Source of the DNA: Hyalella azteca
Lineage: Eukaryota; Arthropoda; Malacostraca; Amphipoda; Hyalellidae
DNA: 64,000 nucleotides
Assembly: GCF_000764305.2 (NCBI RefSeq)
Contig: NW_025934840.1
Span: forward strand, 434,001-498,000
Direction of reading: 5' to 3'
The position numbers and the translations under genes were made by a program. Shown here piece after piece: positions 47,154 to 57,599 of this stretch. Positions within the stretch are counted from its first letter, which is position 1, and every line of letters begins with the position of its first letter. The notes under the pieces were generated by a model, which saw only the letters and a program-made list of their open reading frames with translations, was not told the origin of the DNA and searched no databases.

Positions 47154-47220
47154 ATGGCTAGCAGCAGCCAGCAGGCAATGTTTCGTCTAGTAGATGCTTT
47201 TTCTGGATCGCCTCTTGAAG
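47154..47220 (+). CDS. MASSSQQ family, exon 1, copy III
   Basis: 67-nt exon. The first nine codons (MASSSQQAM) are identical to the other copies, but codons 10-22 read FRLVDAFSGSPLE instead of a DYEDV... segment, with no nucleotide similarity and no length change, before the same G|GTGAGTTCAG donor. Phase 1, compatible with 49283. Confidence 0.65.
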
Positions 47221-47639
47221 GTGAGTTCAGTTATGCAGTTGAACTTTTGCTGCAAGTGTATTGTGAACATAACAATTATTTATAGTGATTTATATCCTAG
47301 AAATTTATGCTCTGCATTTTGCAAATTTTAACTCTGAATAACTAGTGTTGTGCAAACTTCTTGGTTCGTAGATTCTGTAGATTCTAACAAAAATAACTAT
47401 GATTTTTTCAATTTATGCATTGTTTTATTATTTTAAGACTGAATTATTGAACCAGCATTCAATTTCAGTCATGCACTTATATTGATAGAATTATTAATTG
47501 CAATTACCGAGTCAGCTGACTCGTGTCCTGTCATTAAGCTTAAAACGAGTTCAATTCAAACATATGATATTATATTCAAGTGTTGTGTTCATTTCACAAT
47601 CATACATAATGTGTAATCAAAAAATTCCTAAGTCCTTAA

Positions 47640-48240
47640 ATCTTTAAAGATTTTTCCTTCATACAAAGTGGGATATTTTAAAAATGGTTAGCAAGAGTTC
47701 TCAAGCTATTGAGGTCCCATGCTTTTCACAAGTGTTTTCACAATTATTTTTGAAATTTTTTAGCAAAATTCAGTTGAAGTTCACTTAAAATGGTATAATT
47801 TATTCTCATCGCCACCAATCTTATTTAACCTCTCGATGTTTCTCATTGCCTGCAATCTATGAAAGAGCTTCAGTCTAACTGATATAAAAAATAAAATATC
47901 TATATAAAATATAAAATATATATAAATATAAAATATAAATAACTATAAAATATCTCTCATTATATGTCAGGATTGATTAATTTTAAGAATGTCACGATTG
48001 ATAATTTAAGAATGGTTCGCCAAGGGTTCTTAAGCTATTAAGGTCTCATGCGTTTCTAAAGTGTTTTCAAAATAATTATTTTTCAGATTTTTTCAGCAAA
48101 ATTGAGTTGAAGTTCACTTAAACTGATATAATTAATTGTTATCCCCACTAATCATATTTCTCTTCTCGATGACTCGATGTTTTTCATCGCATGCAACCTT
48201 TGACTGAGCCTCAGTCTAGCCAATATAAAACTTTCTCCAT
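47640..48240. repeat. Internal tandem duplication in intron, copy III
   Basis: TTCAAGCTATTGAGG/TTAAGCTATTAAGG, GAGTTGAAGTTCACTTAAA and TCTCGATG blocks occur at about 47680-47860 and 48010-48190, period about 330 bp. Confidence 0.75.
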
Positions 48241-49024
48241 AGGTTTATAAATGCCTCAGTTACACATGGTGTATGTATACATGTTACAAAAAATATCTCA
48301 TCTATCATTATGTCATCTGTCATTATGTCATCTGTCATTAATTAATTAATTTAAATTGGAATAAAAAAGATTAAAATACATTAAGATGCAATCAAAACTA
48401 AAAGTAATTCTTTTTAATCATTTCTACATCTTGATGCTTCCAAGTTGAAAAATATTCGCATTGCACGATGCCATTGTTAGACTTGACGCCGTGCAGCCAG
48501 AATTCTGTCGGTTATACTGAGAGTTTATATAGATCAGTATTTCCTAGTGAAGAAATTTAGTGCTTTAAATTCTCCATCTGTTATTTGTTTCAATAACTAT
48601 ACAGCAACTCAATCACTCTACTTACCATATTATATAGATTAATTATTAGATTATTATAGATTAATCGTGTAGGCTAGACTAGTGTTAATGGTACGCAGCA
48701 AATATCAATATAGTTGGACAGATGCCCACTGGGCCTTCTGATATGAACGCTACTATAAACTATCAATTTAGAGTAGTTTATAACTACTATAAACTAGATA
48801 AATTTACGCCGCAAGTGAAATAATACATCACTGATTTTATATTAACTGTGAAAAATAAGATTTATACCGTTAAACTTTGATTTACTCATAGTAACAGTGC
48901 CAACACAGGATGTTAACTTCGAAATTAGTAGAAGGGAGATTCGAATTCGTTATATATAATATTGATTTTAGCAGATTGATTTAGAATAGGTTCACTTTCT
49001 TTGGTGAGACATTCTGTTGTTTTT

Positions 49025-49183
49025 TGCGCATTTTCTCATTTATGGAAAAAATGCACTATTGTGCTCGCCATGTCCGTCCGTCCGTCAGTCTGTCTGTCTG
49101 TCCGTCTGTCCGTGACCTCAAATTTTCGTCGACGAGAAAATGCGCTCTCTGTCACTCACTGCAGTGGGTTATACTGAGTTATA
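49025..49183 (+). mobile_element. GTCY-core HINE/MITE-like element 5
   Basis: Intact GCGCATTTTCTC and GAGAAAATGCGC, GTCC/GTCT core, terminal stem slightly mutated (ACTGCAGTGGGT). Located in the intron 100 bp upstream of exon 2, where it could affect splicing. Confidence 0.9.
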
Positions 49184-49282
49184 TTTTTTAGGTATTTCAT
49201 GCAGCTACCCATGTTGGATAATTTGAATATGTGTATATTGTTTATTATGAGTCAATACTCATCGTGACTTCATCTTTTGCAG

Positions 49283-49953
49283 CGGAAAACATATACTCAA
49301 CGGTCATCTACTGCGAAGGATGCAGGCTATCTGGTCTATTGAATGGCATGTGCAGGTGCCAGTATTGCGACCGCTGGAGGGAGCTGCAATATCAGACGAT
49401 GAAACTTAAACAAATAACTGGGAAAAGTAATGAATGCTGGCGAGAAATGCTAAGCAAGAAGAAGGCTTCAGAAGCTCGTGAGAAACTCGTCAGTAGTTTA
49501 CGGAGACGTATTGGTGCTACGAAGTCCCCTAAACATGAATCGTGCAAGACTTACTCCGTGAAGCCGTTATTTGAAGAGCCTGATGGAAGAAAACTGGATG
49601 AGCGTGTCAGGTCATACATCACACGAATTAAAATATTAGATCAATTTATTAGAGAAACTAGAGTATTTGATGAAAGGTGCTATGATGTAACCGACCTCAG
49701 CGACCTAGTCTCAGCCCTCAACATCGAAAAGGAACCAACTTCGCTGTTTGACCTCACACTGAGCGAGCTGCGTGAGCTCCACGCCAAGAAATTGTCTATC
49801 GTCACAAAAATCTTCAGGCGACCCAAGACTCCTACGCCTGCACCGGCACCGAGCAATGAAGTGCAGGATCTCGCTTATCGGCTCTCGCGTGCCGAATTCC
49901 ACAAATTGGGAGGTAAATACAGATGGGTTGATAAGGACTCGTTACAAATATGA
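49283..49953 (+). CDS. MASSSQQ/Cys-motif family, exon 2, copy III (complete)
   Basis: Unrecognised family; best copy. Acceptor TCATCTTTTGCAG at 49270-49282, stop TGA 49951-49953. With exon 1 the coding length is 738 nt, 245 residues. Cys33, 36, 46, 48 and 51 form CX2CX9CXCX2C, plausibly metal-binding. Residues about 60-150 are Lys/Arg-rich and differ strongly from copies I and II, while both sides are near-identical. YDVTDLSDLVSALN and FDLTLSELRELHAK follow, then a TPTPAPAP linker (about 203-212) and RLSRAEFHKLGGKYRW. No signal peptide or membrane segment is seen, so an intracellular, possibly nucleic-acid-binding protein is a guess. Element 5 lies just upstream. Confidence 0.68.
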
Positions 49954-50065
49954 ACAAAAGCCGCCAACTCTAACCTATTTCAGATGATTTTGTTTTAGTT
50001 TCAACAAATTGGGAGGTAAATACAGATGGGCTGATAAGGACTCGTTACAAATATGAACAATCTTA
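49893..50065 (+). other. Terminal-exon repeat, two units (copy III)
   Basis: The end of exon 2 (HKLGGKYRWVDKDSLQI) is followed by AACCTATTTCAG and TTTTGTTTTAG acceptor-like sites and a second unit encoding NKLGGKYRWADKDSLQI and a stop at about 50055. It could supply an alternative C-terminus. Confidence 0.6.
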
Positions 50066-50469
50066 AGCGTCCGAAGATTTTTTTCGTCGCTGACCAAGAC
50101 ATTCGATGATTTTTTCGTTGAAATAAAATTCATTTGAATTTGAAATTTGTGTTCCTTGATTACTCCTTGTAATAATTTTGACAGAATTTAATCATGTCGG
50201 ATCTGAATTTTGCGACCAAAGAAATATTTTCAATTTGTCTGCTGGTAAACTCTCAATATATTTCTAAATTCATCATCACCAGCGTTAAGTTTTGAAGCAT
50301 AAACACATGTACAGATGTCATCTATTTAAGTAGCAATATATTGTGACATATTTTCCATAATTATATATCGAAGAAGCTTTGCGCGTGACAGAGGATTTGT
50401 TGATCATAGGTGACATCAGTGAGTACTTGTGCAGAATGAACTAGATTACATAACAAAAAAGTGTTACAG

Positions 50470-51010
50470 AATGCCATATTGTTGCTCCACAGAACTTATT
50501 CGATAGCATCACAAAATAGCGTTACAGTAGGCGCGTGAGTGCATCTAAAATAAAAGAATTTATGAACGTACGTGTTCGCATCACTAAGTAGTTTCTTCGT
50601 ACACACGAAATTGCGTAGTAAAATAGGATTGAAATTGAGCACTCGAGTGGCGTTACTGAATACACTTGATTGCATCACATTAACGTGTTATAACACACAT
50701 GTGTTTTCGTCACCGAATAGCATTTTAAAACGAACCGGGCATAACGTATTTGACTGAGATATCACGCGCGACGTTGCATATATAGTAGCGTTACAGAACG
50801 CACGTAAAGATGCAGAGTAGCGTTACGGAACGTAGGTAACGTTGCATAGTAGCGTTACAAAACGTACGTAACGTTGCACAGTAGCGTTATAGAATTCACG
50901 AGACGTTACCTATAAATGTTGCATAACGCACGCAACTTTGTGTCAGCGTTACAGAAAGAAAGAGAAAACGAATAGAGACGTTACTGAACGTTCGAGACTT
51001 CGCAAGTTGC
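50470..51010. repeat. GTAACG satellite, reversed and diverged (copy III)
   Basis: TAGCGTTACAGAACG...CGTAACGTTGCA units recur about every 30-40 bp, clearest at 50780-50910. It is the reverse counterpart of 17960-18310. Confidence 0.8.
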
Positions 51011-51081
51011 GATATGGAAATACAAAGAAATACCACACATCAGAGATACGCGATCCAGAACGCATTTTTTGATTGCACCCC

Positions 51082-51156
51082 CCGAAGACGTAGAGCTACC
51101 TGAGACGTTCAAGGTTGTTTATCGATATTATGCGAGGACAATATAGTAGAAAATAA
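51082..51156 (+). pseudogene. Second exon family, short diverged remnant
   Basis: GAAGACGTAGAGCTACCTGA...TTGTTTATCGATATTATG...ACAATATAGTAG aligns with the last 73 bp of 40908-41121 with in-frame stops. Confidence 0.45.
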
Positions 51157-51317
51157 CGAAATTGATTAGTGAGTCCATGTGAGCATCGGAAAAAATATCA
51201 CCGTAAGAGTTTTCGCAGTCGGTTTATGCGTTGTAATAATTTATAATGGTACGGAACCAGCAAATTAAATATGTTATCTTATCATTTAGCGAAGATTGAC
51301 AGCATATTCGTGTTAGC

Positions 51318-51385
51318 CTGGTAACAAATCTCGCTGCATACAGCGACGTGTGATCTCGTCTCTTCGTCGTGACGAGACCGCCGGC
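51318..51385 (-). repeat. 63-bp satellite, single reversed unit
   Basis: GGTAACAAATCTCGCTGCAT...GACGAGACCGCCGGC, the reverse of the unit at 27815; here it is not expanded. It marks the right border of module copy III. From 51400 to 52658 I see AT-rich DNA without a gene; 52355-52500 is repeated, diverged, at 54465-54605 (AGTGGAAGAATTC, GCGCAAGAA). Confidence 0.9.
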
Positions 51386-52658
51386 AATGCCAGGTACAGA
51401 ATTTGTTGCTGTGAGGCTGTACGGTGGCGTCAGCGCCGCAGGTTCGTTGTCCGCGTTCGTTTGCTTGGAATACATAACGAGTTACGCGCTCACTGCAGCG
51501 CTGTGAAGCATTTCTTTACTCTTCCGCAAACCCCCTGTCGAATATTTAATTTGCGAACAACTATAGGAAAATCCTTCTCGAAACAATATACTATTTGGAA
51601 CATTTAGAACTTTCCGTCAATTGCATTGCTAATATTTGTGACAAGACAAAGACAAATATTTTCTTTTTGACAAGACAAATTTGTATTTGTCTAATAATAG
51701 TTAATAATAGTTAAAATATATTTTAGGAAACACGTGATATAAAAATCGATACAGCAACGTGATGCCTAAAAGTTGAATTACTGCGGGAACTTTAGTCGAC
51801 AAACGGAATGCGTTCTCAGAGACTGGCAAAAATGAGTCGAAAGCGTAGGTCAATATGAGTTAGGCTCTAATTTTGTTTAGGAATTCAAAAAATATGTGCA
51901 CCTCCCATCATTAGGGCAAGTCGTTCTAGTTAAATATTTCAAAATTAAATAGGTGTTATTATAGGTATTATTATATATTATGAGTGGGAGTTACACGAAA
52001 ATTTGAAAGTGGTAGTTTGAAAATTGATATCATAAACAGCGAATCAAATATGTTTTGAACTAAATTTTACAATCCTCTCAACGATTCTCGTATTTTCATT
52101 TAGGGGATGATACGAATACGCGGAAAAGTGAATTATAACAAAAATATTATATAATATAATGACCTTTATTGCATTTCTATAATAAATAGATAATCTACTT
52201 ATATCAACAATATCGTTTTTAGAATGTATAGTAAGAGGTCCGAGAGAAGCTTGTCCATAAAAATTGAGTGATATTTAAGAGGTAGAAATTATTATAGGTG
52301 GTAATTTGGTAATTTAATGTGGTAATTTGGAGGATGTGAGTGGTAGTTCTTGGTTTTGAGTTTCGAATTTAGAAGGAAAAAGAAAGAAATTTTGAATTTA
52401 GAAGGAAAGAAATTACATAATATTACATTTACTTGAAAATATTTACATTTTAGTGGAAGAATTCCGCGCAAGAAGAACAAACAGTTTGTGGTGAGTTTTA
52501 ATAGGTTCTACCGAACGTCGGCAGCTCCACCACCAAATTGAACATGTATACGTACAAAAGTAATGAACATTTTGGTAGGCAGAGAAAAAGATCAGATCCT
52601 CAGCATTGCAGCGTTCATAATTATAAACAATTGGGTAATTAACTCTATAGCCAATTTT

Positions 52659-52827
52659 TAGCGCATTTTATCATTTATGAAAAAAACGCAGTATTGTGCT
52701 CGCCATGTCCGTCTGTCCGTCCGTCTGTCCGTCTGTCTGTCCGTCTGTCTGTCCGTCCGTGACTTCACGTTTTCGTCGAAGAGGTAATGCGCTCTATGTC
52801 ACTCACTGCAGTGAGTACTGAGTTATA
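52659..52827 (+). mobile_element. GTCY-core HINE/MITE-like element 6
   Basis: TAGCGCATTTTATC start, GTCC/GTCT core, ACTCACTGCAGTGAGT stem, ACTGAGTTATA end; the inner subterminal repeat is mutated (GAGGTAATGCGC). It abuts the second-exon-family copy at 52837. Confidence 0.9.
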
Positions 52828-52836
52828 TTTTTTCTT

Positions 52837-52974
52837 AATCAGCGTGACTAGCGCTGCCTGCTTCACCTGTCCAAGACTCTTACGTATCTTCTGTTTGGAA
52901 CCGAGACGTCCGGCCCCCTGAGAGGCTGTAGCTTGTTTATCGGTATTATGCAAGGGCAAGATGGTCGGAAATAA
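52837..52974 (+). pseudogene. Second exon family, frame-preserved distal copy
   Basis: Starts NQRD then an in-frame TAG, but the following 96 bp align without indels to 40908-41121 and read LLFGTETSGPLRG, then FIGIMQGQDGRK and a TAA at the same place. The 5' part is replaced by element 6. Confidence 0.5.
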
Positions 52975-53256
52975 TGAATAATGGTTCGTCAGTCCTACAG
53001 ATAATTATAATCATCATAAGAAGTTATTAAAGATTAGTTATTCTTTGAAGTTGAAATTATTCGACGCTCGCTTAAATTCTGATAGTGGTGTGGTAAAAAT
53101 AATGAATGAATCAGAAATAATGATGAATAGTATCATCATAAGAAGTTATTGTAGCCACTTTAATACTTCGCAATATTCGGCGGTAACGAGCAAAATGCAC
53201 ATAACGATTATTTATCCAGAATGGTTTGCATACTCTGATTGCTATTTGTATTATTC

Positions 53257-53343
53257 TCACATCCTTGCTCAGCTATTCTGACAACCTTGCTCAGCTATTC
53301 TGACAACCTTGCTCAGCTATTCTGACAACCTTGCTCAGCTATT
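53257..53343. repeat. 22-bp tandem repeat, left part
   Basis: GACAACCTTGCTCAGCTATT plus CT repeats about four times; the same array continues at 53931-54028 after the intervening segment and adapter. Confidence 0.92.
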
Positions 53344-53881
53344 CTGACAATATTATATTATAGTGATCATTTATATTTTTCATTATAATTCTCTTTTCCA
53401 TGTGTATATGTATGCGAATACATATGCACATGGAAATTACGAAAATACGCGTACGAACATTATCCATTCGTACGCGTATGAGAATATATGTACACTACGT
53501 CTTCTCTAATTCTGCGAACGAGAGTTAGAGAACTATTGAGAGGGTTAAAAAATACTTCACTAGAATAACCTGCCTCAAAGATGCGAGATGCAGAAATATC
53601 TTGTGGACATTCAATTGCTGTCTAGCTATTTGAAACGCATATATCCAAAAATATTTAAACTTTCTAATATAAAAACTTGTCTTGCTAAAAAAACGATACA
53701 AATAGTCCTTTCACAAATCTGAGCAATGAAAACGACCAAAAGTTCTAAATGTTTCAAATACCAAATTGTTTCGAGAAGAATTTTCCTTGAGTCGTTTGAA
53801 AATTAAATTTTTGAGGGGAGATTTGCGAAAAATTTAGTGCAGAAATGCTTCAAACATAGTACATAGAGTACAGAAATGCTG
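53344..53881. repeat. Third copy of the twin-hairpin/31-bp flank
   Basis: Co-linear with 27044-27560. It interrupts the 22-bp array and is bounded on the right by the Nextera adapter, so it may be a chimeric insertion from the library and not a genomic one. Confidence 0.8.
53396..53479. repeat. Twin hairpins
   Basis: Hairpin 1 (53396-53435) has 18-bp arms with one mismatch around GCGA; hairpin 2 (53445-53479) has 13 paired bases in 15-bp arms around TTATC. The copy at 27086-27172 has the reverse balance: hairpin 2 perfect, hairpin 1 disrupted. Confidence 0.9.
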
Positions 53882-53919
53882 CTGTCTCTTATACACATCT
53901 AGATGTGTATAAGAGACAG
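53882..53919. other. Nextera mate-pair junction adapter (second)
   Basis: Identical to 4387-4424. It breaks a 31-bp array on the left from a 22-bp array on the right. Confidence 0.97.
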
Positions 53920-53930
53920 TGACAACCTCG

Positions 53931-54028
53931 CTATTCTGACAACCTCGCTCAGCTATTCTGACAACCTTGCTCAGCTATTCTGATAACCTTGCTCAGTTAT
54001 TCTGACAACCTTGCTCAGCTATTCTGAC
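53931..54028. repeat. 22-bp tandem repeat, right part
   Basis: Four to five further units of GACAACCTTGCTCAGCTATT. From 54030 to 55940 I see no supportable gene; a 118-codon open frame on the minus strand (55477-55833) has no recognisable motif. Confidence 0.9.
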
Positions 54029-55944
54029 AACTTACACACTCAATTAGCAAGTGACAACGAAATACACACTCACCGAGTTATGCCCACCGGCTGATTATAC
54101 AGAAATTATTATTGTAATCCAGAAGGGTATACGTCCACTCCTATTGATTGTAAGCGTATAAATTTGAATTTATGATTGCCATAAGTATGAACATTCAAGA
54201 CTACATATTTATTGTGTAGCCATCTGTTGATCAGCGATATTGTCGGCATCAACAAGACGGATGAAGCTTGATTTGAAGTTCAACTTCATGACTTCGCTTC
54301 AATAATGCTTAGCAAGATATTAGAAACCAGCGAGGAAAAAAGCTGCGATTAACGTTCCGCTAAGTCGTCGTCATAAATAAAATTGTTTCGAAAAAAGTGA
54401 TTGAAACACAAGCAAACTGCTTACTGTGGTCTGTACAGCATCCTTCCAGAAAGTTGTTTTAAATTTCATTTCGAATTTAGAGGAAAAAATTTGAAAATAT
54501 TAAATTTATTTTAAAATTTTCAAATAAATTGAAAATGTTAAATTTATTCAAAAATATTCAATTTAGTGGAAGAATTCTGCGCAAGAAAAACAAACAGAAA
54601 AAGTGCATGTTACCTGAGTTTTGGTAATGAGCTCAAATAACTACGGACAAAAGTTTGGACTAAAGTTCGCAACAAGTCAGTATAGACATATAATCGAATT
54701 TTGGCCGTCTTATCGGCGGCCACCGGGAGACCAGATTTCAGCTCACCAGATTTCAGCTTGTCTACCTAACTTTCAAACAAAACTCATTGAAAACTGAATC
54801 GAGTATAATGTGAAACAATCAGACGCGACATAACAGAATTATACTCCCAACCTTACGAGTATACAAGACAGACTCAGAAACGACCTCTCAATCGGCGGTG
54901 CACTCCTTGAAAAAAAACGATACGTGTGACCTTTCTCTTTTCAGTTCCAATTTGCCTTCCATTCTTCCTTCGTTGATTCTAAAATAATATGGAATTTATT
55001 TATTAGCGTATATATGATATTAACGTGAGTTTATAAACATCCATTAAACATTAAATATGATATATATTTCCATATTTAAACCATGTATAAAAATTAAATA
55101 TGGGTAAGAAAACGAAACTCCCTTGCCGGCCAATTAAGAGTCCAATAGTCAGAAATGAACTAGACTTCGGTCCACAGCCACAGTCATCATTACTCAGGAT
55201 CATTTCCTAAGTGCATTAGATCAGTATTATTATAATAATAATACTGGATCTACTCATAAAATGAATAGATCTATTACTATAATTATTATTATCTATTCAT
55301 TTATAATATTATTATGAATATTTTTATTAGAATTATTTTTAAGTATTATTAGATTTTATGTATTTATGTATTTTAGGAACATTCCATTACACTCTATACG
55401 TTATGTCGTGGTCTAAAAGCCTCCTGAAAGAGCATTGTACAAATTAGTTCCCACATCGCCGGATGGTCTTAAATGTCTAAGAGTTTCTAAGATGATTATT
55501 TCTGGCCCATGACCACAGGGTCTCCAATAAGTGTAGTTTTTTTAAGGTAAACAAAGAAGAAGCCAGAAAAACTGTATAGTGGTGGATCAGGGAACACATT
55601 TGTGAACATGGGTTCATTTTTGGAGATTTATTTGATGGAAATTGAGGCCTGATGATATATATGGCGGATAGACGGTTATAGAACTCCCATATGAATCTGT
55701 TCAAATGAAAGACCAAGCAAAAGCGCTGTAATATAGGTTGTGCTTTAAAAGCTATGAATTTCCGCTTCATGTGTATGCGTGAAGGTATATAAGACAATTG
55801 CCATGGAGGGGTAAACCATTTAGAATTTGTCAAACGGGGCAGTCTTATTGGAACCCAGTGTCAAGAAATGAAATTTCACCAGTTCAAAGATTGAGGGGAG
55901 GAGGTGGATTGAGGAGATAAACTACATGTATTTTCATTTAATAT

Positions 55945-56074
55945 AAATCGAATAACGCTGGATGAATAGCTAACGGGGTTAACGATGTAAGCATCTCTGT
56001 TACGTATGTATTTTCAAATCGAATAACGCTGGATGAATAGCTAACGGGGTTAACGATGTAAGCATCTCTATTAC
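55945..56074. repeat. 71-bp tandem duplication
   Basis: AAATCGAATAACGCTGGATG...GTAAGCATCTCT occurs at 55945 and 56016 almost unchanged. 56075-57600 is AT-rich without a supportable gene. Confidence 0.9.
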
Positions 56075-57599
56075 ATAAAAATTTCGCAGGCTTTAGACAG
56101 CTCTGCAGTGTATTTCGAATACAATTATTACTCCACCGGCCTCTGAATCAGAGCAAAGTGCAGTTCCTTAATCAATAATAATATAATAATTCTATTATAT
56201 CATATATATTTCTTAAATATTTCTAACAATAGGTATCCGTGCTCCAATAAAATCGAACATAACCAAATGAAATCACTCTATTTAAACTCCGATTAAAGCA
56301 CTGTATTGATAAAATTAGGCCATTCTCATTTATTTGACATCTTTTGCTATGTTTGACGAACATTCTTTCTATGCGCAGTGTAATATATTGTGAAAATTTA
56401 GTCATTTATGCTACAAAATAGCGGTTATCCCGTCATTACGGATGTAAGTTTATTGCGGACCGGAACTTACTAGAGACGAGTTATTTTAGATATTTAGGTT
56501 GTTGACTTTACGATCTCATCCTCATCAGAAGTCTCCTTCTGATCCATATATCATTTGTATATACTGATTGCTGCTGCTGTAATAAAGATTATGTGGGAAC
56601 TCGTGATCTATCTCCTGTGATGTGCCAAAGCTGATGTAGAGAACCCAAGCGAATTACTACATATATGCACACTCTATATGTATCTTTCCCTTAATATGGA
56701 GAAGATTTATTATAATAAATTAACAATTTCCTAACGATTAGCACTATAAATACTAATTTGTCGTCCATGAATTACTTCTCTATTAAAGTTCTATTATATT
56801 GAGCATCAGATTAATGGATTAAAATTGATTCGGTAACAAAGAGCATTCCTGCAAGGATATTCGCCAAACTTTGATGTTTGCTAATGGGATCAAGTGAAGT
56901 CGGTCGAAGTAGTTTTAATGGATACTGAGTATTGGATTGAATTAATTTGTCACTGTCTATCGATACTCAAAGAAAACTCAATCTTTAAAAATTGATCAGT
57001 TCAATATTTACACTCATACGCATATTATTTCGCCTTCATAATTGTTAATTACAAATATATTCAAACCTGATCATTAGACGTCAAGGTCAACTTTATTTTC
57101 CGAAGTCGTCCTGATTTCAAACATGGTACAAATAGCATGACTCTCAATTTTACACAGATAAACTTAATGACTGGTGTCAGCATTCACAGAGAAGTATTAC
57201 CCAAGATTTGTAGCATTTGTGTGAAAATAAACCTCATGACAGAAAAGTATTAACAAGGATAAAACATTTTTATGAAAATAAACCTCATAACTTTTATCGT
57301 TTATTTAAATTGTTGTTTTACCATGAACTTTTTAAGCCCTGTCGGACATGGATCCTATGAACGTGTGCTCGGCTGTGCCCAGGAGGAAAAATAAATGCTG
57401 CTCCAAATGTTTATTCCAGAAAACTTTGATCTCAAATGAACATTTCTCAATGAAAGAAACTAAAATGTAAATGCTTCTAGCTAACTAATGGGTCTTAAAG
57501 TTATATTTCGAACAATTCTCATCGCCGTTCGAATACGCATTTCCTAACAAATACCGATCCCAACTCTTCACAAGAAATTTAATCACTCAATCTAAGCTT

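Larger units (their letters stand above)
45385..51400. repeat. Large module, copy III (inverted, partial)
   Basis: From about 46380 the sequence is the reverse of 37670-38500: promoter, exon 1, intron, exon 2, terminal-exon repeat, diverged GTAACG satellite and a reversed 63-bp unit follow on the plus strand. The part from 45385 to 45890 is instead in the direct orientation, so the inversion boundary lies near element 4. Confidence 0.8.

Noticed and set aside
55477..55833. 118-codon open frame on the minus strand
   Set aside because: Composition is compatible with chance; I looked for retroelement or transposase motifs and found none I could defend.
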